Shown: piece after piece, positions 28,401 to 35,603 of the stretch
Layout: every line of letters starts with the position of its first letter
How positions within the stretch are numbered: the first letter of the stretch is position 1
NCBI RefSeq assembly: GCF_000384655.1
Contig: NZ_ARQI01000106.1
Span: 1-43,351 of the forward strand
Direction: 5' to 3'
Length of the DNA stretch: 43,351 nt
Source of the DNA: Brachyspira innocens ATCC 29796
Lineage (GTDB): Bacteria; Spirochaetota; Brachyspiria; Brachyspirales; Brachyspiraceae
Notes under the pieces: generated by a model
What the model saw: the letters and a program-made list of their open reading frames with translations, nothing else
Databases searched by the model: none
Told to the model about the DNA's origin: nothing
Made by a program: the position numbers and the translations under genes

Positions 28401-28898
28401 TATTACAGCATCTCTGTCCATTTTTTTTAATATTTTTTTATTGTCATTGTTATTAATAATATCAATATATTTATCTGTGTATTCTTCAAACTCTTTACTG
28501 AAGTATTTATTAAAATCTTCAAAAACTGTATATATTAATTTTTCACCATTTAAAGTTCTTGCCTGCTCTTTATATCTTTTCTCATATCCATAAACAAGAT
28601 ATCTGAGTGACTTTTCAAAATCTCTATTAACTATATAATCAAAAATAACATATCTAGTTCCGCCTTCTCCTTCTTTATCGTTTCCGTAAATAAGTATCTT
28701 CATAAAATGTTCATATCTTTTCTTTAATGCTTCATCTTCTATAGTAAAATAATCTTGCAAAAAAGCATCTTTATAATGAAAATAATCATAAGGATTCCTT
28801 CTTATTTTGCTGAAATCATTTGTAGATTCACATTTCTCCATATCATCTTCTATAGAAGAGACCTTATAGTATGCTTCAAGTTTTTCTTCTAAGTTCAT
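25464..28898 (-). CDS. DUF4132-domain protein, 1144 residues
   Basis: Large cytoplasmic protein with no signal peptide or membrane helices. Residues about 1-800 are mostly alpha-helical with HEAT-like stretches. The C-terminal about 300 residues carry the DUF4132 type pattern: a helix ending QSQKIRLQKVLLNGRKW, then NPIMNLFALKLIWGVYDENN, FRYMEDGTF, ITLVHPSEL and the end region SLANKYDMARGETMDGGTF. DUF4132 proteins include the E. coli MolR-like group, but the biochemical role of the family is not known to me. A strong GGAGG precedes the ATG. It lies 149 bp downstream of the nuclease gene on the same strand. A link with the ATPase-nuclease pair is possible but unproven. Confidence 0.78.
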   Translation of the reverse strand: MNLEEKLEAYYKVSSIEDDMEKCESTNDFSKIRRNPYDYFHYKDAFLQDYFTIEDEALKKRYEHFMKILIYGNDKEGEGGTRYVIFDYIVNRDFEKSLRYLVYGYEKRYKEQARTLNGEKLIYTVFEDFNKYFSKEFEEYTDKYIDIINNNDNKKILKKMDRDAVIPLIAICSVIKNNKECDDKYINAAIKSFDVLPNLYDTLNVIASLLDKNEAIKNKFVEVLNNNEEYIIDMNIELGQYLRLLDYSNPYKAKDKFLKAINYPNSFIFIAKHFEDYFRYEFIYGARDLYLNYKEDFYKVYNLVGNDLKNDRNKRIFIVLSGVLLEHNDNNIDANNLKKSIPVFQTIVNKFTEDKSNRYNKRPTFTTTVKIEEIFDKDKNKLFDTLIEYYTDKKNAYNLYSNRWDSLPEVSLDTELYYLYSLFNYDSDEMKNYKKFAIDIFKYLPIQLGIRKYIEVQASIGKKTLKEVIDSLLNNKELNITLKEILTSYYFDYAGDFSNYYYDYGGKCLPTLYKELRCVDENNNVIINSVKDELFKSYFDEVVNILNDDKFIKDNIASNKNTALDILKTLYNKCHYNDYHLVYTVLENTKRAEVKRYCIKAISDNEAITREYVEKMSEKIRSSELKGALKNIIKNWNLKKYGDNFKSIDEALEFIDTYYNTNYEKNIKFLDDVHLTKVLYNNGKLADERIFKYIIMEYMNLVEPARLKDCDMLTEILDIDSFTNALEMLYIYWKDSNYEATKKNILIPYLLYSNNSKIDKVYPLIKEFAKGSRTVMGAFIVKCIALNGKSYALILVDSLTRKAPTAKIKEVAIETMENVAYLLDMTADELSDRIIPNFGFDRKGEKVLSYGGEAKRTFTLSINNDLELTITDNDKQKIIKSLPAPNSKDDKTEADNAKKECTALKKEIKTLIQSQKIRLQKVLLNGRKWTYNNFKTVFVENPIMNLFALKLIWGVYDENNNLIESFRYMEDGTFNTVDEEEYTLKENALITLVHPSELNSDTIAKWKTQLSDYEISQPIEQLDFKYSDITEKDISENKITSLNSKKIKAGVLMSLANKYDMARGETMDGGTFSEYILKDTYLNIAVHISFDYMYFGMDANEDIEFGDIEFCEINDGIETLINPLKVEKRFASSIYSIVKSVFGD

Positions 28899-29047
28899 AA
28901 TTTATCCTCCAATAAAAACTATATCAATATATAGTATATACATTTTTTATTTATTTGTCAATATATAAGTATGATAAGTATAAAATGAATATTTATGAAG
29001 ATTTATTAGTTTTTATGTATTATTTTTAGTTTAAAATAAAATATGTA

Positions 29048-29659
29048 TTATATATTTTCTTCATTATCAAATTCTTTAACTATAAATGTATTAAAATCAT
29101 CTTGACTGCATGCAAAAGATTCTTTAAATAAATATCCTTCAAAATAACCTATTTTATAATAATCTTTATTCTTACGAATATTATTTAAATATTTTTTTAA
29201 AGTATTTGTTATTTTAGTATTATAATCAGAATGTTCTTCTTTATAAACCATAATATAAAAAACCCTGCTTTTAGAATCATTAATATCTTTTATTAATTTT
29301 AATTCTGATAAAGCAATATAAGTATCATATGCTTTTTTGTACACATCTTCTTTATTTACTGAACCGCTTTTAAACTCTATTAAATATATAATGCCATTTG
29401 TAAATTTATAAATAGCATCTACAGAACTTACCTTTAAACTAAATTTATATTTTGAAATATATTTTTTTATTAATTTATCTCCATTTATAACTTTATTTTC
29501 TGCATCAGTCATATAAGTTACAATATAATCTTTTAAAGTATCACTTTTAACTTTGCTTAAAGATGTTTCTTTTAAAGTATCTTCTAAATTGTAATAATCC
29601 AAATTATAAATTTCTGATAATATTGACTGTTTTAATTCATCAAGGATTATTTCTCTCAT
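29048..29659 (-). CDS. Predicted PD-(D/E)XK nuclease partner of an ATPase
   Basis: 203 residues, no signal peptide. The core VDAIYKFTNGIIYLIEFKSG gives D81...E95-F-K97, the catalytic layout of PD-(D/E)XK nucleases, preceded by helices that could position substrate. The ATG overlaps the end of the ATPase gene by 20 bp, so the two are translationally coupled. The best reading is the nuclease effector of a two-gene module. No named defence system was recognised: it is not the TOPRIM-type OLD partner and not the HNH of Septu. The assignment rests on the motif alone. Confidence 0.68.
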   Translation of the reverse strand: MREIILDELKQSILSEIYNLDYYNLEDTLKETSLSKVKSDTLKDYIVTYMTDAENKVINGDKLIKKYISKYKFSLKVSSVDAIYKFTNGIIYLIEFKSGSVNKEDVYKKAYDTYIALSELKLIKDINDSKSRVFYIMVYKEEHSDYNTKITNTLKKYLNNIRKNKDYYKIGYFEGYLFKESFACSQDDFNTFIVKEFDNEENI

Positions 29660-30899
29660 TATCCTGCTCTTCTCTCATATTAGACAATATCTCTAAAGGT
29701 TCATACATTTTTTCATAAATTATATCCAAATTATCATTAACATTTTTAAATACTACATTACATTTATTTTCTGCTAATTCAGTAATATAAAAATTAACTC
29801 TTTCATCTATATTATGCCTTTTGGAAAATCTGTTGATAGCCTCCAAAAAATAATGACTATGAGTAGTTATAGTAATAGTTAAATTAAAATATTTCTGTAA
29901 TAAAACAATTAACTCAGCATAAATCAACTGCCATTTTGGGTGAAGATGTATTTCAGGCTCATCTAATATAAGAACATCTTTTTCATTCAAAGAACCATTT
30001 TCTAAAAGCCTTTTTATTATTACAAAAGATTTTAATCCAGCAGAAAGATTTTCTAATTTTATTTCTGTATTATTTTCATTGTAATGCAAATAATACTCAT
30101 TATTTTTATTTATAATTTCTGCATTCATAACACTATTAAATACATCATAAACTTTTTCTAAAATTTCTCTATTAGTTACTGCCTCAATGATACCTTCATA
30201 TTCTAAATTCTCTTTTACTAAATTAGAGATTAATTTACTTGATATAAAGTTTAAATTATCAGCATAAATATTGTCTAATATGAAAGGATTATCTATATAA
30301 AATATACTATGTGTTATATTAAATTCTGAATCAAATCTTGTACATTCATTATTTTTAAACTCTATATTCATTTTTTGTTTTTTTACTTCCAACTCTAATT
30401 TAGCATTTGCATTTTTATTAAATAAATTATCAATTTGCTTACAAAAAATATTAGAAAAATATCTATTTATTATTTCAATCATTAATTTATTATACGGTGC
30501 AGACATTATTTTAAATATATCATTTGCTACATTGTCTATATTATTTAATGATATTAATGATTCAGGTATAGTATCGATAATAATATTTTTTATATTATTA
30601 ATATTTACATTATCTATATTTAATGTATCTAATATTTCATTTGTACATTTATTTGCAAAGTCTGAAAAATTATCTAATTGTAATGGTATTAATTGCAATT
30701 TAGCTATGTTATTAATTACGCTTAAACCTTTCTCGCCTCGTATTCTTTTAGCACTATTATAATTTGAACTAAATATTGAAAATAAAATCTTACCTATTGT
30801 GCTTTTTCCTGTATCATTATCTCCACATATTACAGTTATGCCGTCTATTTTTATATCTGCTTTCTCTATCTTTGCAAAGTTAGATATTTTTAATCTCAT
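29640..30899 (-). CDS. SMC/ABC-like AAA ATPase (AAA_15/AAA_21 type) coupled to a nuclease
   Basis: 419 residues. Walker A is G26-DNDTGKS-T34, following KISNFAKIEKADIKI as in OLD/RecF-like ATPases. The ABC signature is LSAGLKS (about 285-291). Walker B is VLILDEPEIHLHP (about 309-321), and the H-loop is TTHSHYFL (about 345-352). There is no TOPRIM domain after the ATPase, so any nuclease must be the separate downstream protein. Such solitary ATPases act as sensors or clamps in phage-defence modules such as PARIS, Septu and AbiL. AGGATAA lies before the ATG. Upstream lie a terminator and the 37-residue micro-ORF. Confidence 0.88.
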   Translation of the reverse strand: MRLKISNFAKIEKADIKIDGITVICGDNDTGKSTIGKILFSIFSSNYNSAKRIRGEKGLSVINNIAKLQLIPLQLDNFSDFANKCTNEILDTLNIDNVNINNIKNIIIDTIPESLISLNNIDNVANDIFKIMSAPYNKLMIEIINRYFSNIFCKQIDNLFNKNANAKLELEVKKQKMNIEFKNNECTRFDSEFNITHSIFYIDNPFILDNIYADNLNFISSKLISNLVKENLEYEGIIEAVTNREILEKVYDVFNSVMNAEIINKNNEYYLHYNENNTEIKLENLSAGLKSFVIIKRLLENGSLNEKDVLILDEPEIHLHPKWQLIYAELIVLLQKYFNLTITITTHSHYFLEAINRFSKRHNIDERVNFYITELAENKCNVVFKNVNDNLDIIYEKMYEPLEILSNMREEQDNERNNP

Positions 30900-31003
30900 A
30901 AGAAATTATCCTGAAATACTAGAATTATCGTCATCAAATATTATAACATTATAAGTAAAAAATATATTAATTTCTACAATCCTCTGTAGTATTAATATTA
31001 AAT

Positions 31004-31030
31004 AAAAAAGCCCATGCATTAAGCACAGGC
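31004..31030 (-). terminator. Terminator after the 37-residue micro-ORF
   Basis: On the minus strand GCCTGTGC pairs with GCATGGGC (two G-U pairs) around TTAAT, followed by TTTTTT. It separates the micro-ORF from the ATPase gene. Confidence 0.75.
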
Positions 31031-31061
31031 TAATAAAAAAGGAAAAAAAAATTTAAACTAT

Positions 31062-31175
31062 TTATTCTTCTATACTATCGATTAGTATATCATTATATTC
31101 ATTAATTAATAAATTATACTCTTCATCATCTATAACCGTGCAATCATTATTTATACTATTTAATAATTTTGTCAT
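31062..31175 (-). CDS. Small acidic protein, 37 residues, unknown
   Basis: A start codon with an excellent Shine-Dalgarno (ACGGAGGA, 7 nt spacing) begins a 37-codon frame, followed closely by its own terminator. The product starts MTKLLNSINNDC and ends DILIDSIEE. It has about ten Asp/Glu and one Lys, so it would be very acidic. No family was recognised. The combination of ribosome site, stop and terminator makes a real small gene likely. Acidic peptides of this size can be DNA mimics, small antitoxins or trigger peptides, none of which is shown. Confidence 0.6.
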   Translation of the reverse strand: MTKLLNSINNDCTVIDDEEYNLLINEYNDILIDSIEE

Positions 31176-31336
31176 ATAAAATCCTCCGTTTTTTAATTAA
31201 TATATTCTAATCATTTTATGTGATAAAGTTATTATATATTGTAACTAATAATTAATCTCTTATATTATTAATATAAGAAATAAGCAGATAAATGCAATAA
31301 CTTTTTACATAAAATTTAAAAAAATATTAATAGTGT

Positions 31337-31372
31337 AAAAAAAAAGACCTATATGCACAAAGCATACAGGTC
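31337..31372 (-). terminator. Rho-independent terminator after rpsT
   Basis: On the minus strand GACCTGTATGC pairs with GCATATAGGTC (one G-U pair) and nine T's follow. Confidence 0.92.
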
Positions 31373-31394
31373 TCATAAAATTCCAAATCAAAAA

Positions 31395-31658
31395 TTAATT
31401 CATAGCATTAATTTTTTTCATCATATCAGATTTTTTGGCAGCAGCTCTATTAGAATGTATAACAGATTTTCTAGCAGCTTTATCTAAAGCACTTGCATAT
31501 TTTTTGAATTCTGTCATAGCTGCAGATTTATCATTACTTTCTATAGACTTAACAACTTTCTTTTTTTGAGTATTTAAGAAACTTTTAATTTTTCTATTAT
31601 AAAGATTTTTAACTTCGTTTTGTCTTAATCTTTTAGATGCTGAAGCTATATTAGGCAT
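31395..31658 (-). CDS. rpsT: 30S ribosomal protein S20
   Basis: 87 residues, the usual S20 size. It binds 16S rRNA early in 30S assembly. The N-terminus MPNIASASKRLRQNE, with many Lys/Arg, and the C-terminal KKYASALDKAARKSVIHSNRAAAKKSDMMKKI match the family. The frame continues 30 codons further upstream through the tRNA-Asp gene, but the start at 31658 has CGGAGA about 8 nt before it and fits the family. The tRNA-Asp gene ends about 30 bp upstream, so the two may share a transcript. A strong terminator follows. Confidence 0.96.
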   Translation of the reverse strand: MPNIASASKRLRQNEVKNLYNRKIKSFLNTQKKKVVKSIESNDKSAAMTEFKKYASALDKAARKSVIHSNRAAAKKSDMMKKINAMN

Positions 31659-31689
31659 TATATTTCTCCGTGGTTTAAATAAAAAAAAG

Positions 31690-31764
31690 CGGAGTTGACG
31701 GGGCTCGAACCCGCGGCCTCCTGCGTGACAGGCAGGCGCTCTAACCAAACTGAGCTACAACTCC
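31690..31764 (-). tRNA. tRNA-Asp (anticodon GTC)
   Basis: On the minus strand acceptor GGAGTTG pairs with CAACTCC and the discriminator is G, the usual identity base for tRNA-Asp. The anticodon stem is CCTGC/GCAGG with loop CTGTCAC. The T arm is GGGTTCGAGCCC. CCA is not encoded. It is directly followed by CTTTTTTTT and then the rpsT leader. Confidence 0.95.
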
Positions 31765-31928
31765 AAACTAGTTAAGGAATGCTTGTATTATACTACAAAA
31801 TTATTTTTTGTCAAGCGGTAATTTAAAAAAATTAATATAAAGTATATAAGGAAAAGCAGATTTCAATACTAAAATATAAAAATTATAATAAAAAACTTAC
31901 TGATTATTTTTGAACTTTATTAGTTTTT

Positions 31929-32381
31929 TCAAAATATCATAATTTCTTTCCAGTATCTGTCAAAATAATTATACATTCCCATACCAGGCGAATAGTAATT
32001 GTATATCTTACGGAAATCATTTAAGGCATCTTTAAAAGAAGTATTTTTAATATAGCCTTTTCTAGCCATATATAATAATGCTATAGAAGGCGATCTTGAC
32101 ATTCCAAAATTGCAGTGCACTAGTACTTCCATATCTTTTATATGTTCATCGATAAACTCTATCGATCTTTTTATCATAGGAAAAGCATAATCAAATGAAA
32201 GGCTTGATATATCTAATAGATTCAAATAAAGATTATTATTACTTTCAAAAACCTTTTTATCTCCTATATTACCATGAACACCATTGACAAAACAGCTTTG
32301 ACATGCATGCACTATAGCACCTTTAAATTTTCTGCAGTCGCTGTCTCCTCCTACATAAAGGTTATTATATAATTTCTGCAT
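31929..32381 (-). CDS. Dual-specificity protein phosphatase
   Basis: 150 residues, single catalytic domain. The P-loop is HC90NFGMSR96S, matching HCxxGxxRS of Cys-dependent phosphatases. The likely general acid Asp lies in LNLLDISS. The N-terminal QKLYNNLYVGGDSDC resembles the DSP start (I..LYLG). Eukaryote-like DSPs in bacteria dephosphorylate proteins or other phosphorylated molecules, and the substrate here is unknown. AAGGAG precedes the ATG. It is divergent from the PTS EIIA/mgtC group. Confidence 0.9.
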   Translation of the reverse strand: MQKLYNNLYVGGDSDCRKFKGAIVHACQSCFVNGVHGNIGDKKVFESNNNLYLNLLDISSLSFDYAFPMIKRSIEFIDEHIKDMEVLVHCNFGMSRSPSIALLYMARKGYIKNTSFKDALNDFRKIYNYYSPGMGMYNYFDRYWKEIMIF

Positions 32382-32578
32382 ATTTACACACTCCTTTTAT
32401 AATATAATCAAAGGTTTTATTTTGTCAATTACTTTTATTTGTGATGGCTATATTGTAAAAATATTAAGACAAAAAATGAATTTTGTTTACATTTAGATTG
32501 AATAATTAAAAACAATTATTATATTTATAATATATGATATTTGTATGAATGATTTTTAAGTACAGGAGGATTTTTATT

Positions 32579-33001
32579 ATGAAGCCAAATTTAATATTAA
32601 TGAGCCATGGTAATTTGGCATCTGCACTTATAGAGTCAGCAAAGATGATACTGGGTGATTTGTCAGATTATGATATAGTTGCTATGCAGCTTGATGATAC
32701 ATTTAATGATGTAGAAGAAAAATTAATATCTGTACTGGATAAACATAAAGATAAAAATATTTTAATAATGACTGATATATACGGCGGAACACCTTTTAAT
32801 ATAGCAAGTAAATTCTACAGAAAAAATGATAATATTTGCCTTATAAGCGGAGTAAACCTCGATATGGTAATAGAATATTTTTCTTCAGATATGCATGATA
32901 ATACAAAGAAACTTATTGATGAGCTTATAAGCGTTTCCAGAGATTCTATAACATTATACTCTAAAAATGAAAATGAAATATATAAGGATATAGATTTTTA
33001 A
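32579..33001 (+). CDS. Orphan PTS EIIA component, mannose family
   Basis: 140 residues from the ATG with AGGAGG 9 nt before it; an in-frame ATG 30 bp earlier is rejected. With this start His10 falls in LMSH10GNLA, the phosphorylated His position of EIIA-Man. TDIYGGTPFNIA is the second family motif. It would accept phosphate from HPr. No EIIB, EIIC or EIID lies beside it, so it more likely acts in regulation than in sugar uptake. The mgtC gene starts 24 bp downstream and is probably co-transcribed. Confidence 0.9.
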   Translation: MKPNLILMSHGNLASALIESAKMILGDLSDYDIVAMQLDDTFNDVEEKLISVLDKHKDKNILIMTDIYGGTPFNIASKFYRKNDNICLISGVNLDMVIEYFSSDMHDNTKKLIDELISVSRDSITLYSKNENEIYKDIDF

Positions 33002-33025
33002 TTTCTTTAGTGTATAATAAACTTT

Positions 33026-33829
33026 ATGATAAAAGAATCTATTAAACATGTATTAGCTGACTACAGTATATTGGAGATTACTGGAAGAATATTTGTAGCA
33101 TATATCATGGGTATATTTATAGGCTGGGAGAGAGCACAGCATAAAAAACCTATAGGAAGCAGAACTACAAGTATAGTATGTATGGGGGCAGCTATTTTAT
33201 CATGTTATGAAGATGTTTTCGCTCATGCTATTATGCTTGAAAATGAAGAGCTTATAAGGCTTGGAAGCGAGCTTTTGTATACTACACCCGATTACAACAG
33301 AATATCTGCTCAGATTGTATCTGGTATAGGATTTCTCGGAGCGGGTATGATTATACAAAATAGGGGTAAACTTCATGGCATAACAACAGCCGCTATAGTA
33401 TGGGTTACCGCCTGTCTTGGAATAGTTATAGGCTCTGGTCAGTGGGTATTATCTACTATAGGCTGTATTTGTATATTTTTAAGCACTTCTATTTATCGAT
33501 TTTTTATTCCATACTTCATAGCAAATAAGAAAAAGTCAATAATTTATTTAATAGAATGTTCTTCCAAAATAGATATAGAAACAGAACTTGACAGGTTTGG
33601 TATAAAACTTATTAATTTGGAAATATTGGGCTGGAAAGAGGTTATTAATAATGATAAAAAAATGGACAAAAATATTGTATTATCTCCAAATCTTATAAGC
33701 AAAGTTCATATATTTGTGCCTAGTCTTGATTATGCTAATATAGAAAATATATTAAAAAGTTTGGGTATAAGACCTATAAAAATGCTTGAACGTATGAGAG
33801 ATAAAGTTGATTTGCATTCTATAAAATAG
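33026..33829 (+). CDS. MgtC/SapB family membrane protein
   Basis: 267 residues. The N-terminal about 150 residues hold four to five membrane helices with the MgtC signatures FIGWERAQHKKPIGSRTTSIVCMGAA and QIVSGIGFLGAGMIIQ, then ITTAAIVWVTACLGIVIG. The C-terminal about 100 residues form a soluble domain of ACT-like size. MgtC proteins affect magnesium and ATP homeostasis and are not themselves proven transporters. There is no clear Shine-Dalgarno. It follows the EIIA gene closely. Confidence 0.93.
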   Translation: MIKESIKHVLADYSILEITGRIFVAYIMGIFIGWERAQHKKPIGSRTTSIVCMGAAILSCYEDVFAHAIMLENEELIRLGSELLYTTPDYNRISAQIVSGIGFLGAGMIIQNRGKLHGITTAAIVWVTACLGIVIGSGQWVLSTIGCICIFLSTSIYRFFIPYFIANKKKSIIYLIECSSKIDIETELDRFGIKLINLEILGWKEVINNDKKMDKNIVLSPNLISKVHIFVPSLDYANIENILKSLGIRPIKMLERMRDKVDLHSIK

Positions 33830-33861
33830 AAAAATTAAAATATAATTAAAAGTTTAATCTT

Positions 33862-34800
33862 ATGGAAGAAATATATATAAAAAATTTTATAATTGATAAT
33901 AGTATTATAATAGAAGAAAAAGAAATATCAATTTATCCTCTTACCTTGATTTCAAATAAATATAATTATTTGGCTAATTTAATTTGGTATATAAGCGATT
34001 TGCATTTTTTTGAGTTTTATAAAGTTAATGATTATGAGATAATGTCTATAAGTAAAACTATAAGCGGTATAATAGAGCATTATGAGTATTCTGCTGTAAT
34101 TGATAATAATATGATTATAGAATGCATAGACTTTGTCAATGATATACTTGAAAAAAATAAAGATAATATTTTAAATAAATTGTTTCCAGAAAATAGAAAT
34201 AAAAGCATAGAAAAATTATCAATATTATGTACTTCAGATAATCATATAAATATTAACTCCTCTTTTAATAATGAAAGCAATATTATAGATATAGTTTTTA
34301 TTTATAATAATAGTTTTTCTTTCTCTTCAAGAGCTTTCTTCAGCAGGAAAATAGATATTTTTATTTTTGTTATTGAGCATATTATAAAAATACTTCTTAC
34401 GGGAAATATATATAGAAACGCATATATTGCTGATTATAATGATTTTAATTTTGATTATGCTATTAAAAAGAATATGGCTGTGAGAGATTTTATTTACAAA
34501 GTTCATGAGATTAACTTAAAAGAAAATAATAATAAAAAAAATAGTAATTATAATATAAAAAATAGATATGAACTTATAAAAATGTTTTTAAAAAATTATA
34601 ATTCATTTAATGTATTTGTAGAAAATTTTTCATTCATAGAAGAAGAAATAAAAAAAGAAGAAAACAGCAATAATTTAATTGATTCGTTCTTGGAAACTAT
34701 AAATAGAAAAAGAAATATATTTATTACATATGATGATATAAACGATTTAAATAGTTTAATATCAGATAAAAGGTTTGAAAATAATATTAAGGTTTATTAA
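33862..34800 (+). CDS. Unknown protein, 312 residues, possible degenerate ATPase N-terminus
   Basis: Not recognised. No signal peptide; Asn/Ile/Lys-rich. The N-terminus (IYIKNFIIDNSIIIEEKEI, then YPLTLISNKYNYLANLIWYIS) has the strand-loop-helix spacing of AAA_15/OLD-like ATPases. However, the P-loop residues G-x4-GK-S/T are absent. No Walker B or signature is seen. It could be a decayed or non-catalytic relative, or the likeness may be chance. It begins 32 bp after mgtC and probably belongs to the same transcript. An AT-rich -10-like TATAAT before the next lipoprotein gene suggests a transcript break after it. Confidence 0.6.
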   Translation: MEEIYIKNFIIDNSIIIEEKEISIYPLTLISNKYNYLANLIWYISDLHFFEFYKVNDYEIMSISKTISGIIEHYEYSAVIDNNMIIECIDFVNDILEKNKDNILNKLFPENRNKSIEKLSILCTSDNHININSSFNNESNIIDIVFIYNNSFSFSSRAFFSRKIDIFIFVIEHIIKILLTGNIYRNAYIADYNDFNFDYAIKKNMAVRDFIYKVHEINLKENNNKKNSNYNIKNRYELIKMFLKNYNSFNVFVENFSFIEEEIKKEENSNNLIDSFLETINRKRNIFITYDDINDLNSLISDKRFENNIKVY

Positions 34801-34857
34801 TTTACATTTATTATATTTTTGATATAATATTGTTATAATAATGTTCGGATAATATTT

Positions 34858-35571
34858 ATGAAATACATTAAAAACTCTATAATATTTTTTATAGTTTTCA
34901 TCTTTTTCTTATCATGTTTATCATGCAGTAATTTGACTACAGGTATTAAAAGTGCTCAGAAACTGAAAGATAGGGCGGGCAGATATTCTCTTAATGTAAA
35001 CTTTGAAGAAGATATTAAACTTGACTTTATAGTATTTGATACTGGAGATATTAATTTTATAGGAAGCAGAAATAATATTGCCAATAATTTAGGAACATAT
35101 TTTTTAGGAAACCCTGAAAGCACAAATAAAACTTTTTCATTTGATATAAAAGAGACTATAAACGGAGTAGAACCTAACACGTATTTTATAGATTTTTTTT
35201 ATTACACATTGAGATATTCAGGAAATGAAGTAAATTTTCAAAAAAAATCAGACAGTACAAATATAAAAATAAGTGAAAGAATTGGTGTTTATTATAGCAA
35301 GGATAAATTATATAATATAACTGTAAACTCTGAGAGAATATCTTGGAGCTATTTTCCAGATGCTTATATTGATATAACTAATCCATACACTGAAGATACA
35401 GTTTTTACAAAAACAGCGAGCTTTACCAATGAAAAAAGTGGAACAGTTTATAATTTTACACTTAAATTCGTTTTTACTGACAATGCTCTGAAACTCACTT
35501 TCAATATTACAGATCCTTCGTATTCTCAGTATAATAAACAAGATGAAGAGTATAGAATATCTTGGCAATGA
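34858..35571 (+). CDS. Lipoprotein of unknown function
   Basis: 237 residues. The signal peptide has a long hydrophobic core (IIFFIVFIFFLSCLSC); the lipobox can be read LSC with Cys at about 20 or 23. The remainder is beta-rich (YSLNVNFEEDIKLDFIVFDTGDINFIG) with no known domain. It might be a lipocalin-like or sandwich fold, but this is not shown. Spirochaetes carry many such surface or periplasmic lipoproteins. The ribosome site is a weak CGGAT. The glycosyltransferase gene starts 32 bp downstream. Confidence 0.8.
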   Translation: MKYIKNSIIFFIVFIFFLSCLSCSNLTTGIKSAQKLKDRAGRYSLNVNFEEDIKLDFIVFDTGDINFIGSRNNIANNLGTYFLGNPESTNKTFSFDIKETINGVEPNTYFIDFFYYTLRYSGNEVNFQKKSDSTNIKISERIGVYYSKDKLYNITVNSERISWSYFPDAYIDITNPYTEDTVFTKTASFTNEKSGTVYNFTLKFVFTDNALKLTFNITDPSYSQYNKQDEEYRISWQ

Positions 35572-35603
35572 TAATATGAATGTATTTTGATAAGGTTTTT
35601 ATT

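Noticed and set aside
31659-31748. N-terminal extension of S20 through the tRNA-Asp gene
   Set aside because: The extra 30 codons are translated tRNA sequence. The ATG at 31658 has a good ribosome site and gives the normal S20 length.
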